Assembly (NCBI GenBank): GCA_944470555.2
Contig: OX104127.1
Coordinates: forward strand, 152,845,776-152,909,775
Source of the DNA: Heterobilharzia americana
Lineage: Eukaryota > Platyhelminthes > Trematoda > Strigeidida > Schistosomatidae
Direction of reading: 5' to 3'
Length of the DNA stretch: 64,000 nt
Shown piece after piece: positions 50,990 through 63,035 of the stretch (positions are counted from its first letter, which is position 1; every line of letters starts with the position of its first letter). The position numbers and the translations under genes are program-made. The notes under the pieces were generated by a model. It had not been told where the DNA came from and made no database searches. It worked only from the letters and a program-made list of their open reading frames with translations.

Positions 50990-51200
50990 GACTGATAGCT
51001 GCTGCCTTGATATGGTGGTCGGGCTTGCATATAACCAACGAGCAACGCTAGCTTGAATGCTTGTCCATTGAGGTCCTGCCATGCCAGCAAGGTCTGTTGG
51101 ATAGTGATGAAACAAAAACACAGTGTAAATAGTCAAAGTATAGTGGGGGTTCAAGGGCGAAGTCCCACTTCTGTCTGGACGGGATGTGACAGCAGTAGGT
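50990..51200 (+). repeat. Dispersed repeat shared with 33751-33962
   Basis: Both begin GATAGCTGCT and continue TGGTGGTCG.GCTTGCATAT, then GGTCCTG.CAT, then AAGGTC, and end CTGGACGGGA.GTGA. At the other locus it leads straight into LINE A endonuclease, so it is probably the 5' part of that LINE. Confidence 0.6.
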
Positions 51201-51919
51201 TGTTAACTACGGATAAACAACAGTACCATATCAGTGTCACTTCCCCTATGAAAAGGCGGGGGGGGGGGGAGTTGTAAAAGGTTGAGTCCGAAAGTAGCAC
51301 CCTGTCCCTCTGGGATCTTCTAGTGCCGGTGATGTGTATTTTTCTTGTTCGGCGTTGGCACAATAAAATCTCAATCCAGCAATGCTAAAAAGGCTGAATG
51401 TGACGCTTCACACAAATACCCCTTGGTTACTTGAAACTTACCTTTTTTCTCTTCCAGACATCTTACAGAAACTACCTCCATGGTGTAGACACCTGGGAGG
51501 CAGTAACCATATACACAGATGTATAAAAAACAAACTAGCATAACCTGCTTTTGCATCCCCTACCCTCAATTCCTGATGCCTATATCAAACCTCTTACAAC
51601 TTCCTCAACCTTACCTTGATATCATTGCTAGTGTTTCAAGCCAGCGAAACACCTCTCCGTGTCTCTTAAAACCCAGTTGTCATTTTCACACTGCAGCTGT
51701 CAACATCTGAACCCTATCCTAAGTCGGAAGGCAAGCATCTCTTGCCAGAACTCTGGAGTTTTGAACCATGGGTGTGTGCTATGCTTCTAAAACGTAAAAA
51801 TGCACGGAGTTTCGTTGTTCACCTGATCTCATCTAGCTTTTGCGGTTAACCTTAAAAATTCACTTCACAAGTGTTTGGAGATTCATTGACTAGATCTCGT
51901 TCACTTGTTGGTGTAGGTA
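51201..51919. other. Unassigned, with a G12 run
   Basis: Homopolymer G run at about 51258-51269. No gene or repeat otherwise recognised. Confidence 0.4.
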
Positions 51920-53570
51920 CAGCGTTAAGTTGTTGAGCAAAACGCGCACTTCTTGACTGAATACCAATCAACAGCCGTCTGTGTGCTGTCCGACTGGACG
52001 GGTCTGTAAAAACTAGGAAGTCGCTTAGAGAAGTGTAGACTCTCTAGTAGGGTTCCGTAGGACAACGGAAACCAGTAATTAAAGACTAGGTGACATGGCT
52101 CGGATGTATCCACTCATAATCATCATCTCGGTCATCATCCTGAATTCACTATTCTCTTATTTCTACTTCTTTTCTCTTACTACTTTCTTCCGTTTTGACC
52201 GATTCTTCTTTATCTTTCATATTAGTGCTTTCTCTCTTGATGTAGTGATATGGTGTGGCAACTTAGACCGTTACTCAATGGTGCCTGGTCCTATATTGCT
52301 TTTGGTAATAATGAGGAAGTCATGAAACTCGCTGGTGCTTATTCACAATCCCCGCCTAAGCACTGCAGTTGGGATTACACAACGCACGAGTTGTATCAAA
52401 AGCTGTTAGTTTTGCCAGACAAAAAAGAACTTTCAGATATAGTTATAGTGGGAGGCAACCTCAACGCTCAATTAGGGAAGCTGAACCAATCGGAAAGGCA
52501 CCTAGAAAGTAACTACGGAGTCCTGTGCCAACGAACCGACAACAGTGGTCGTCTCTTGCAGTTTTATTTTGAAGGTCACTTATTCAGAGCCAGCACTTAC
52601 TTCAGGTATAAGGAGAGACACTATCTCACATGGTGTCTGGAAACATTAAGCTAACGATGGACATAGGTAGATTATATTACTTATAAGCCATCGTTGGAGA
52701 TGATCGATGGAGGATTCCTGCTCTTCCCGGATTATTTGTTTGGACTGCGGTCACGTTAGTACGGACACATGTAGGTCTAAACCCCACTGGTCATAGGCGA
52801 CAGTGGAGCTTGTGTGTGCTCAACTTGAGGATGAGAGCCTCAAGTGTATATTCTTATCCTATTCAATGTGCTGTAGAAAAAGCGGTAAGCACAGTTGTTA
52901 ACCTACCTCCAAAGGTTAACAAAAGCCAGTGGATTTCCACAACTTCATCGAGACTGATTGATGCGAGAAGATTCACTTCAACTGGTTTTGACCACAATGA
53001 AGAAAGAAAGCAGCGTAAATGTAAATTGACTAAGTCTTCGCAATGCCCATAAACAGTAGTGAATGACAAATCGCGAGAGATGAAGAAGGCATCAGCATTA
53101 GGTAATACCTGGCAACCGTTTAGGCTTATTAAGGATACTGGCAAGAAGAAAATGATGGTTAGTGAAACCATCATCGAAGAAAAAAGATGTTGACAACCTC
53201 TCAGGACAGACGGTTACAGCGTTGGGTGGATCGCTTTAGAACACAGTTCAACTGGCCTACAGCAATGCTTCACTTGTCTAGCATCCAACCTGACCCTGGA
53301 TGGTACACAAATGTTGGTGCTGTAACTGTCTCCCAAGTTTAGAAAGCTGATTCAAATCTAAAACGATATAGAGCATCAGGACTTGACGGTTTGGCACCAG
53401 AGGTTTCTCAGGACAGACGAGGAAAATTACTGAACAGAGTTACTAAGGTGCTAGGCAGTGTTTCAAAGTCCATGACAATCCGATCCGACTGGTCTAGATA
53501 GCTGGTCATTCCGGCTTACTAAAAAGAATGGGACTATTCATTTGACAATCAAAGGGGAATCAATCAGTCA
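51920..53570 (+). mobile_element. LINE family A copy (EN, linker, RT start), interrupted
   Basis: A 5' EN piece at about 51935-52025 continues at 52298: CSWDYTTHELYQKLLVL, then VIVGGNLNAQLGKLNQSERH (52440-52500), then TDNSGRLLQFYFEGHLFRAS. Linker at 52860-53170 (GFDHNEERKQRKCKL, then FRLIKDTGKKK). RT start at 53190-53560: FRTQFNWPTAMLHL, then LKRYRASGLDGLAPEVSQD. It ends there, so the RT catalytic core is missing. Confidence 0.78.
52030..52297 (+). mobile_element. LINE family A 3' end nested inside a LINE A endonuclease
   Basis: Carries the ORF2 end (GDMARMYPL), the pyrimidine-rich 3' UTR and the terminus GGTGTGGCAACTTAGACCGT. It separates the N-terminal EN piece from the rest of the EN in the same orientation, as a 5'-truncated insertion would. 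A 134-codon chimeric frame (52250-52654) starts in it and reads into the EN. Confidence 0.6.
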
Positions 53571-54326
53571 AATCTGTAATGTCTACAGGTTTAACAGTTA
53601 AATATTGGACTGTCTTCACTTTATTCCGTTATATAATTTGATAAAAGAATTCAGTGAATATACGATAGTGACTTCGCGGTTTTAAACCTATTTACTTTCG
53701 GGAAGTCTTATTTCAATCGAAATAAAAGCTATTTAGTTGTGACTGGTTTAAATAACAATAAAGTTGCTGTGGATGTAATCAGGTTTTATAAAGGCTTGAT
53801 ATTAAAGTAGCATCACTATTATGAGATGTAATTAAATATCGATCTCATAACTGTCATGTGTACATCAGCAGATTTCGCTCTCCATAGCAAGGAAATCTGA
53901 AGTAATAGGTTTGAAAATATGAAGATTTCCAGATACAAACTGTCACAACTAAGTTTGTTTCTATGTATTTCCACAAGTGTTGACTTTAGAATTTTCTAAT
54001 ACCGTTTAGTTTTGATATTCGTTCCTAAGCCTTTTGAGGATCTTTTGTAAGATTTACCTTTACATTTATGGTAACTTGTAACAGTTTTTGATAATGAAAG
54101 CGCCCATAACACTATTTATGAATGCTTATAATTTCAGCAATAATCTCCCTTGAGAATTTCGTAACGGCTTATTATCCTCGATTTGTCATATTTTCGTTTA
54201 CTTCCCATCTTTTAGGCTGTCTTTTTAACAAACAAATTTTATATTTGAAAGTTATGTTCCGAAGCCATGCATAAGTAGTGAGGTTACTATATGAACAGTA
54301 ACAGATACTGCTTTGCTTCTTCTTGA
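53571..54326. other. 5' flank of the PP2C gene
   Basis: AT-rich, no open frame. It should contain the promoter and 5' UTR. No TATA/initiator arrangement could be singled out. Confidence 0.4.
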
Positions 54327-54579
54327 ATGGGTCAGTCCTTATCTGCACCTGCGCTTTCTAAAGAAACTAAGAGTTGGCAGAATGAAAACTACAGTGTTGC
54401 AGTATCCAGTATGCAAGGGTGGCGTGTACACATGGAAGACGCTCATATGTGCTTACTGGAGCTTCCTAATGATCCAAGAGCTGCCTATTTTTCAGTTTTT
54501 GATGGACACGGTGGAACAAGAGTGGCTAATCATGCAAGCATACACCTTCATGAAAAGATTGTGGAGCGACTGGAATATG
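54327..54579 (+). CDS. PP2C exon 1
   Basis: Encodes residues 1-84 plus one base. It begins at the ATG after an in-frame TGA (54324-54326) and ends at a GTAGGT donor. It carries the first PP2C motifs (MEDAH and DGHGG) and the possible myristoylation start. The open frame runs 18 nt past the donor before stopping. Confidence 0.92.
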
Positions 54580-57500
54580 GTAGGTCTTCATTTTAATGAT
54601 CTTTGGTCACGAGAATTTGTGTTCAGTAGGTCTTGTTTCGAGATACGGCACAGCAATCGACTTCAAGTGGTACCTTTGCTGTTCCCCTCAACCATCTGAT
54701 AACGATGGTCGTTTGCTACGACTGAGTTTGCAAACCATCTATTCTTCTTATTGTCATTATTATTGAACAAACGACATTGAAATATTGTTTTTCCTAGTAG
54801 TCACCATTCCTACCCTTGGTTTTACGCACGTATAGATGATCTTTATCAGTTATTTGTGGAGAGAATTGAGGGATTTTCCATTTCTTTCGGAGCACTGGTC
54901 TGTATTCTGACCAGACGCTAGTTCGAACACGTGTCCACTTCTTAGTGCATGCAAAGAAACTGCGTTAGGAAGACTAACAGTGTTATTTACCACGAAATAG
55001 CTTTAACCTATCTCGAGAATGCTCTGAAGATTGCAGCTGACATTCAAGAAAAATTAAGGAAAATCATAATATTTTGGTAGTTTCGATCGAATTATACGGC
55101 GTATGACAGTTGACTCCAACAATCTTGAAGCCCGGTAACAAAAGGCAATTCAGCGAAGAAATTTTTTTTTGACGATATCATTTTCCAAAGCCGTGCAACC
55201 ATATTTATATATATCACAAACATATCACAGTCTGTTATTAAACGATGTTGCATGGTTGGATTGTTAAGCTGGTGCAAAAAGCTGAAACCAAGAATGGGAA
55301 GGTGTTGCGTAGCAGTCTTTTAGACAATGGAAGTAATGAAAAAGGTAAGGACTTTGACAAGTTAGAAAGTGTTGCTTGATGTGAAATGTGAAAATTGCAT
55401 GTCTACTTAATAGACTACAAAGAACAAGGGTCATAATGAGGGTGATCATAGTAAACTAACCAATTATAATGGAATCGAAAAATTGTGAGAGTTAAAATTA
55501 TGGTAAGATAAGAAATTGAACATACTTTTGCATGCAGATATCAGAATTGAATTGGTGAATTGCCGGTGCTTCTGCTATACATAACTGTCGAAAGCGTACT
55601 CCTTTTGACTCTCTAAATGACACTGAAGGACTACTCTGGTAGGGCAATATATCCAGAGTTGCCATAATATTCACAAGTTGAACTAGTAATAGATTTACAT
55701 TTTTCTTTCAAGAACCATGCAGGATACTGCTCAGAAATACATTTGGAAAGTCCACGCTTTGTGCGGTTTATATAACCAGCTCCATAGGAGCAAGTAAATT
55801 TATAAAAGCAACTTAAATGTTACTTGACAAAAAGTCGATGTGATGAAGGGTAGTAAAAGCTTAAGAGATGGGGAAGACATTGACGCCGCTTAACAATTAG
55901 AAACTTTAGATCTATTGGGTAAAAATCGGTGGAAATTTTGACGATGTGTTCGTAGCCGAAAAAGATAGATCGGTAATTCGCCTCAAAGCGAAGAAATATG
56001 GACATCGTCCTATCATTAGCTTCAGTAAAACGAGTACAAATTGCTCAATGTAACGGATTTAACGCATTTTATCACCAGTTCAACTTCATGCAGTTTAGAA
56101 GACTACAGGGTACATACAATACAAAAGTAATTTACATGCCTTAACGTGGAGGTAGTCAACTATTGTAAAAACAAACGGGTGGGGGGTTGCTCAGGTTGAA
56201 AAGCGTATATGAAAGGAAGTGAAGAAATATGATGAGTTGTCGTATTTCGTGAAACTCGCTTTTCTGGCAAATTGAATGAAAACCTGGTAAAGAGTTCAAC
56301 TGTCTGTAACTACTAGTTCTGATTGGGCAATACCACTAAGTCCTTATCCCTTTTCTACTTTGAAGGACCTGTAAGTAGACTAGAACAGAGAACCGTAACT
56401 GGTTCTTTCATATTCAAATGTGGCGTATGTCGGACTGAATAGCGTCCTTCACTAGTCATACTTCGTGATCTAAAAACTGTTTGAATATATTGGTTGAGAA
56501 ATCTTGTAGGAATCTCATTGACAAGTACGTCACCTCAAATATTTTTACTGTGAGCACTAATAGGTATGTCATAGCTTACTTGTTAGCTTGTAACGACCAG
56601 CTGTTGATACGTTTTCGTCTAACCTGTAGGTAGGTACGTTGTTGCAGGAGGGTGCGTAGAGCAGTGTGAGTTTGGTTGTAGCCACGAGAATCTGGAAGGG
56701 GAAAGAGGAAGGCAACAAGGTGAGCCGACGACTCAGCAAGTACAAGCTGTCATTTAACATGGGTAAGTCAAGTTATGCGAATAAATCAGAACTGCAGTTC
56801 TAAGTGTACATTACTTCAATACGTGTGTCTTGAATATGTTGACTGGTTACGATCACTATTTGTATTTATTGAGATTTATCAGTGATATTTGACTTAACCA
56901 TTCTCCTAACTCATTCCCAACTACTTAATGGAGCCAACTATTTCGTCGAAGGTTTGCGTCGAGTACATTCGTCATTCTGCGTTACATAAAAGAACTAATC
57001 TTCGTCGATGAAATATTCCTAGCGGGTTTGATCTTTTTGCATCCAGGGTACTAAATGTTGCTTAATAACTCACTCACTACCGTAGTCTGAGCATAAAGAG
57101 TGGAATAACTGCACACATCAAGTTACCCCCTGATATTTAGATCAAGCATGAAAGAAGTATATTTTCAACTGTTGTTTGAAGAATCAAGATTCCGTCAGCT
57201 GACTTTATAATCTATGGCATCTGGAAGATACTCGCTAAATCTTAACGGAAGCCTTTCTTTCTTATTGCACTGAAAAAAGTCACCAAATGACAGCAAACTG
57301 TAAGGTGACTAGCACGTAGTAACTACTACTTTCATACTGTGTGCATTTAGTACTATAACTGGGAAGAAGATTACGTAGGTCTTTATTTCTGACACTGTCA
57401 ATACCCGCCCCCAACAATATTCTTGTTGCCTTCCACATTTTTTCTCCTTATATGTTTGTCACCCTTTTTCCTTGTTACAGAAGAAAATAAATAAGTTCAC

Positions 57501-60500
57501 ACGAAGAACTGATGTTTCTATCCACTGTCCGTTATTCTTAAACCGTTTATAATCAAAAAGGGTTTAATCACATTATTTTACCTATTGATTCCAGCCCAGA
57601 ATGATATAAAGGAGGCTATTCGCCAGGCTTTTCTTTGTTTGGATGCTGAAATGCAATCTGAAATGACCTCTTATTCTGTGAAGTCACAAATCTCAAGATC
57701 AGACACATTAAACAATTCAACAGTATCTGGTGCAAGTGTGACATCCAAAAGCAGTTCTGTTGAAACACATAATGAAGGTTCGGGGAGTTTCTCCCTAAAA
57801 ATCCCAAATCCAGGTGATGAGTTGGCTGGATCTACTGGGATAATTGTACTACTGAAGGATCAAATGCTTTACTGTGGTAATGCTGGAGATAGTCGGGCCG
57901 TGTGCAGTAGGCGTGGAATCGCAGAACCCCTATCAACAGATCACAAACCAACTTTGCGTGCCGAGAAGGAACGTATTTCTGCTGCTGGTGGTTGGGTAGA
58001 TGCAAAACGTGTAAATGGGAACCTTGCACTTTCACGAGCTTTTGGAGACTTTGTTTTTAAACGAAACCCACGGCAGTCTGCTGAAAGTCAAATTGTAACT
58101 GCCAATCCAGATGTCTTTGTCCGAAGAATTTCGGTTGAGGACGACGAATTTATTGTACTATGTTGTGATGGAATATGGGATGTGATGACCAATCAGGAGG
58201 TTATAAGCTTTGTAAGACTTCGACTTGGTTATGGAATGCCCGCTTCCAAAGTAAGACTATAATTTACATAATTTTTCATTCTCTATCCAACATTACACTG
58301 TGCGATGAATAATATCAGGTGTATTATGTAAAAGTGTAGCGCAGAAAAACGAATTGCTCTATTTCTAGCATGTTTTTTTTAATCTAAATATCTACCAGAA
58401 TGTCCTAGTCTCAAGGAAATATTGGAAAATACTGTGCTGGGAAATTTACATTATCCTTTGGTCACATCGTGAAGTGACTGGAAAACACCTGGTTATTGTC
58501 TTTTCAGCTTCTCTTGCACTTGAATGCGAATGACTCTTCATGGATATGTCTTGTTTTAGGATGCCACTTAGTAATCTCACCTGTACTGAACCCTATATTC
58601 TATAGTTTATTTCTGTAGAATGTCAGGTGAGCTGCAAATGCCTCTTTACTGCGATGTTAAGTACCTTAAGTGTGTTCGTAATTTTTAGATGGTTTAGCTG
58701 TTTGCTTCTCACCTTTATTCTATCTAAATGGCTGAGTATTTAATTTTTTTTGCTGAATACATCAATATACCACATAGTCTATGCTGAATGAAAATGCAGA
58801 AGTGTGAAGGACACTATCATGTTAATTGCAAATGAATTACATTTATTGGTTTGTATGTGACAAGACAACTGGCTACTGTTATACGTAAATTTGCTTCATG
58901 ATGCAGAATAAAATACCATTTTCTCACTTTAAAAATGAATTCATTTGTAATAGATACAGCCACTTTACTGAACAGCTTGATTTTTTTTCTAAATGGGACT
59001 AAAATATAATTCCAACCAGAACTCAATAAAAGTTTAATAGTATTTTTAGGGGAAAATGATAGTCGGATTTTCCGAACAAAATTGTATGAAAATATCCACC
59101 ACTGTTGAAAGTAAATTTCATAATGCATCATTTTCCTAGGTATTCCTGAAAGTCCCAGTACTTTGATGACTGAGTAACATCAATTCAGCATGATAGACTG
59201 TTTGGAAAATTCTGCATCCACCAGATTGATATATTCAATTATCAGTTTATCTTTAACTCTGAACAATCAAATCGAAAATCATGATTGTGGCGGGCTACGA
59301 AGTTTCTTAAGCAGGAAAACTTGCGGGAGTACAGTTCCTAGTGATCTGAATACCAAAACCGTTTTATCAAACAAATGTGTCCAAACCATTGTACGGTTAT
59401 AACTGCTATTCACAGGCACTATTGGTCACGTAGTTTTATACAATACTTTTACTTAACTGAATATACCAGTGATAGAATGCCATGTGACACGTGGTAGACT
59501 TTGTCTTGTAATCAATGTTATTTCCACTAGCGAGTCGATTGATCTCGTGGTAATTTCCGCCAGTCAGAAAAAGGCTCTAGACACCATCTAGTATCTCTAA
59601 GGACCTTTTTCATCATAGATTCCTCGGTAGTCCTCATGCTAACTCGGAACGAAAACTGCCTTGATTTAATATTCCTATCTTATTGTATGGTACAAAATGC
59701 ATGTTTGTTATTAGTATTATTCGTATACCAGTTATAAAAAAACAATATGCAGTCTAAGTGACTTCCTTATTTTCCGAATCAATTCTTGGTGTCTAAATTA
59801 CTTTTAAACCACACTGATAGAATAACTATTCTGCAGAAATATCGAAAAAAGTGTAATATACGTTCGTCCTTGATTTTGAACAGACATTCACTTATTTTTA
59901 AAACAAAGGTGTAAATAATACTACTGGTGCTATATCAAATAGACTAATCTAACGTAGAATTACATTCTATCATTGCTCAGATTCTATGCTTACATTAAAA
60001 AAGATGTATTCTAAGCATATTGGGAAGTTTAAAAAACACCTTGGCGCCAAGTTGTTGGTATACTGACAATCAGGTAAATCTTTATATCGATTAGTTTCTG
60101 ACACTGCTGATTTTCAGTTGCAAAGTAGATGTACTGAAAATCAATAACAAAGTATATTTTAAGGTAGTAGTTCTACTGACACCTAGGAAACTAAAGAGTG
60201 CACTGGAACAAAACAGCAAGGATGACAAGATTTGTTTTTAGTGCACTAACCTGGTTTCATTTCCACTCACTTTGGTAGGAGGTATTTTTTTCGTTGCAGT
60301 CGTATTCTTTCTTTTTAAAAGGTGTGCGAGGAGCTTATGATGCGATGTCTAGCACCGGACTGTCATACAAATGGTTTGGGTTGTGATAACATGACCGTCG
60401 TTCTGGTTTGCCTTCTTCATGGTCGTCCACTCTCTGATTTACAACACAGATGCTCACGATTATGTCCTGTCGGTCCTGCAGCTGATATTCTAGGTGCTTA

Positions 60501-60501
60501 A
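54327..60501 (+). CDS. PP2C (PPM-family) metal-dependent Ser/Thr protein phosphatase, complete
   Basis: Exons 54327-54579, 57595-58250 and 60322-60501 join in frame (phases 1, 0) to 362 residues, normal for a single-domain PP2C. It removes phosphate from Ser/Thr of target proteins using two Mn/Mg ions. Motifs: QGWRVHMEDAH (R33, E37, D38), FSVFDGHGG (D59, G60), GSTGIIVLL (163-171), GNAGDSRAVCSRRG, VNGNLALSRAFGDF, CCDGIWDVM (D276) and GCDNMTVVLVC (D325). All expected metal ligands and the phosphate-binding Arg are present. Gly2 with Ser6 (MGQSLSAP) fits an N-myristoylation signal. Residues about 105-157 are a Ser/Thr-rich insert. The start is fixed by an in-frame TGA directly before the ATG. 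It resembles PPM1A/PTC2-type enzymes; the exact paralogue is not resolved. Confidence 0.93.
54580..57594 (+). other. PP2C intron 1
   Basis: 3.0 kb. About 54860-55000 holds a short LINE A linker trace (similar to 12104-12200 and 34318-34400). No internal exon needed or seen; the remainder is unassigned. Confidence 0.7.
57595..58250 (+). CDS. PP2C exon 2 (catalytic core)
   Basis: 656 nt encoding residues 85-303, entered in phase 1 after GATTCCAG and left in phase 0 at GTAAGA. It holds NDIKEAIRQAFLCLD, the Ser-rich insert, the GDSRAV and RVNGNLALSRAFGDF motifs, and CDGIWDVMTNQEV with D276. An extra small exon in the 3-kb intron before it cannot be excluded, but none is needed for continuity. 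Confidence 0.92.
58251..60321 (+). other. PP2C intron 2
   Basis: 2.1 kb, AT-rich. No repeat family or further exon recognised. Frames at 58817-59131 (minus) and 59190-59402 (plus) lack domains. Confidence 0.7.
60322..60501 (+). CDS. PP2C terminal exon with stop
   Basis: 59 codons plus TAA after a TTTTTAAAAG acceptor, phase 0. It begins VCEELMMRCLAPDC and carries the last PP2C motif GCDNMTVVLVCLL with metal ligand D325. A short, Cys-containing tail of about 25 residues follows and is not part of the core fold. Confidence 0.93.
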   Translation: MCEELMMRCLAPDCHTNGLGCDNMTVVLVCLLHGRPLSDLQHRCSRLCPVGPAADILGA

Positions 60502-61654
60502 AACTATTTACTTTTGTTGTTATACATTTCATTCTCCAAATTTGATACTGATTTTCTGTGCCATTCAAGAATCCCAAAGATTTTACTTTCACATGGTGCT
60601 TGTACACTCTAATCTATTGACTTATATTAAGCTATAATTTTCCAAGTAGTAACTTGCTTTTGCCGAATATTCATCGCCCTATCACGCATTTATTTTAACC
60701 CTAAATCGGATTTTGTACACAGCCGTCTCACTTCATTCTCGTACTTAGTACTTTTTGACTTCAGATAAAATTACAGATAAATATTGATTTTATACCGCAA
60801 AAAGTACTCCTGTATCAATATCTGAGCTTCTTTCTTTGATGTTGAAGTGTAGTTTGTTTTCAGAGTGAGTAGCAGATATCATAACGTAATTCCGCTTCTT
60901 GTTTTCAGATAACTTGAGATCCACCTATTCTGATGATCAGCATGATGGAAGGAAATAAACTGTGTAGTACTACGTACCGATTAGGATCAGCAAACACGGC
61001 GATGCTGACAGGAGTTGTGATACTTGATAACAACCATCTAAACATGTTTTGAAAACTGGGAGCTAAAGGGGGGGGGGGTGGTTGTCGCGACTGTTGCAGA
61101 GACAAGGACATGTGTTTAGGATAATCTTGGAGAGAGATCGAGTAACAGATTGGTGGCCTACCATCCAGTTAAATTTCAAGTGAGATACTGCTTTCTGTCA
61201 CCCGTATTTCAAAAAAAAAACCCAAGAAAAATGTAACTAATGTATAGTGGGGACACGACCAGGAAGTTGTGGTTGGGGGATACCCTAAGATGAGGGCCTG
61301 GAAACTGTTAGACCGTCTGAAGCAGTAGCTGGAGTATCGAAGTCAAACATAATTCTTCTCGACTGGTTTCAGTTGTCATTCGTTTTTCCCTTGAGACAGG
61401 GGAAAAAGCTCTAAATAATGTGCATCGCACCACTAACTAGCCTTTGCTGCAGCGCTGCTAGTCATGTGACAGCTAGTGGTGTAACGTCCACGAAGGTATC
61501 TGTGTGGGATAGTGTTTATCAGGGATGGTGACTATTTTTGCACATAAAAGTTTGTCTTACCTTTTCTAATCTACACTACTTCTGGAATATCTTAACGCTA
61601 CGGGCCGCATTTCCACGCGAATTTAACCCAGTACATGATGGTAAAAAATGACCA
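60502..61654. other. 3' flank of the PP2C gene
   Basis: Presumed 3' UTR and intergenic DNA. No canonical AATAAA close to the stop. A G11 run lies at 61068-61078. Nothing else recognised. Confidence 0.4.
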
Positions 61655-62095
61655 CTCCATCCATCCAAATCAACATTACTGCGTAACGGTCCAAATTGCC
61701 ATAGGTCATACTCGTACATCGAGTAAAAGGTAGTGAAGTGGAAGATGAAGAAAAGAGAATCCAGTCAAAAGAAATAAAAAGTACGAAAAGAGAGAAAGGA
61801 GGGATGAGAAGATGGTGAGATTTGGTATAGCGTTAAGATGAGAATAATGTGTATAGGCATCTGTACCACTGACATCGGTTCTGAGCCGTATCGCCTAGTG
61901 TCTCAAACCACTGGTTCCTCTTGTCCCGCCGACCCCAACCACCCAGTCTGTATCTCCCCACATGGCTCAAACCAACAGTCACACACATCATACATTGGTG
62001 CCATGTTTTAGTCTGGCCGCCTCGAACCTTTTTCCAGCCTGAACCTACTTCGGCCAACATTATGTGACTAGGCACACGTGACTAAAGGCCAAACA
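61655..62095 (-). mobile_element. LINE family A, 5'-truncated 3' end
   Basis: Minus strand: ORF2 end AEVGSGWKKVRGGQTKTWHQ, then LSHVGRYRLGGWGRRDKRNQ, then FETLGDTAQNRCQWYRCLY (62075-61833). A pyrimidine-rich 3' UTR follows, with the terminus ATGGCAATTTGGACCGTTA near 61710-61690. The best-preserved family A C-terminus in the window. Confidence 0.85.
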
Positions 62096-62495
62096 TGAGG
62101 AAGTGTTATAAACATTTTGTCTGTTGTGGTGTGGCGGTTGCATAAAATCAGCGTAGATCATGTTAAGCGTGTATAGGGTAGTGAAAAGTAACGCACGAGG
62201 TTGTTCTCGCAATTTTTTACTTATGACGTTCTACACACGCCTAGTCACCAAGTATCTCGAAACATGGTACCAAAAAAAGCAAGTTAGAAATTTCAGTGAT
62301 TAATTCAGGAGATGCCATCAAAATCTCGACTGGCCCGTATTTTCTGTAAAACCTTTTAGAGCCGCACAACTGCCGGAATAGATAGTCGCAAACCTTGGGT
62401 GGCGGCTATGTTAGAAGTTCTACCAATAGTTGCTATGGGGAAAATTCTTGCTCTAGGGATGGTCTTCAACGTTGCCCTGTTTAAGAATCGAGGGT

Positions 62496-63035
62496 GGGAT
62501 TGTTGAGCGTTGACCAATTCACTTACTTGGGGCCAGCTCTGGCGGGCCAGTGGCCAACGAAATCAGCATGGATACAAAAGGCCAGATCGGCTTTCACCAT
62601 TTCACACGCCTTACGGCACCGCCGTAATGTCCGAATTTAATGGACTGCAGTTGGTTCTGCTCTACTCTATTCCTGTGAAACAACCATTAGAAGTAGAAGA
62701 CACAAGAAAGGGTCAAGTGTTCAACCATCATTGCTTTCGTAACATAGACCGTGTGTTGTAGTGTCACCTCCTGAGTAGTGCAAAAGTCAGGTGTGGAGTT
62801 CTAGAGAGAAGAGGAAAGTCGGTCGATAACGTTTTGAACCTTCATCGACTGAGATGGCTGATACATGTATTACACATGCCTAGTCACCGTTTGCCTCAAT
62901 GCGGAGTGTAAGCTGAAGTAGTTCCAGGCTGGAGAACGGTGGCCAGACTTAAACATGGCATCACTGCATGAAGTCAGTAATGTAAACTACCCTGTTGGGG
63001 TCTGCGTGACAACAGAAACCAGCGGTTAGACACTC
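62496..63035 (+). mobile_element. LINE family A, RT C-terminus fragment
   Basis: Reads TNSLTWGQLWRASG, then LVLLYSIPVKQPLEVEDTRK, then VFNHHCFRNIDRVL, then LERRGKSVDNVLNLHRLRWL, then IHVLHMPSHRLP, then GLRDNRNQRLDT. The block order is that of the family A RT end. It stops where the opposite-strand copy starts. Confidence 0.75.

Noticed and set aside
62170..62300. Weak similarity to the LINE A C-terminus (HTPSHQVSR)
   Set aside because: Too short and only a few residues agree; not enough to annotate.
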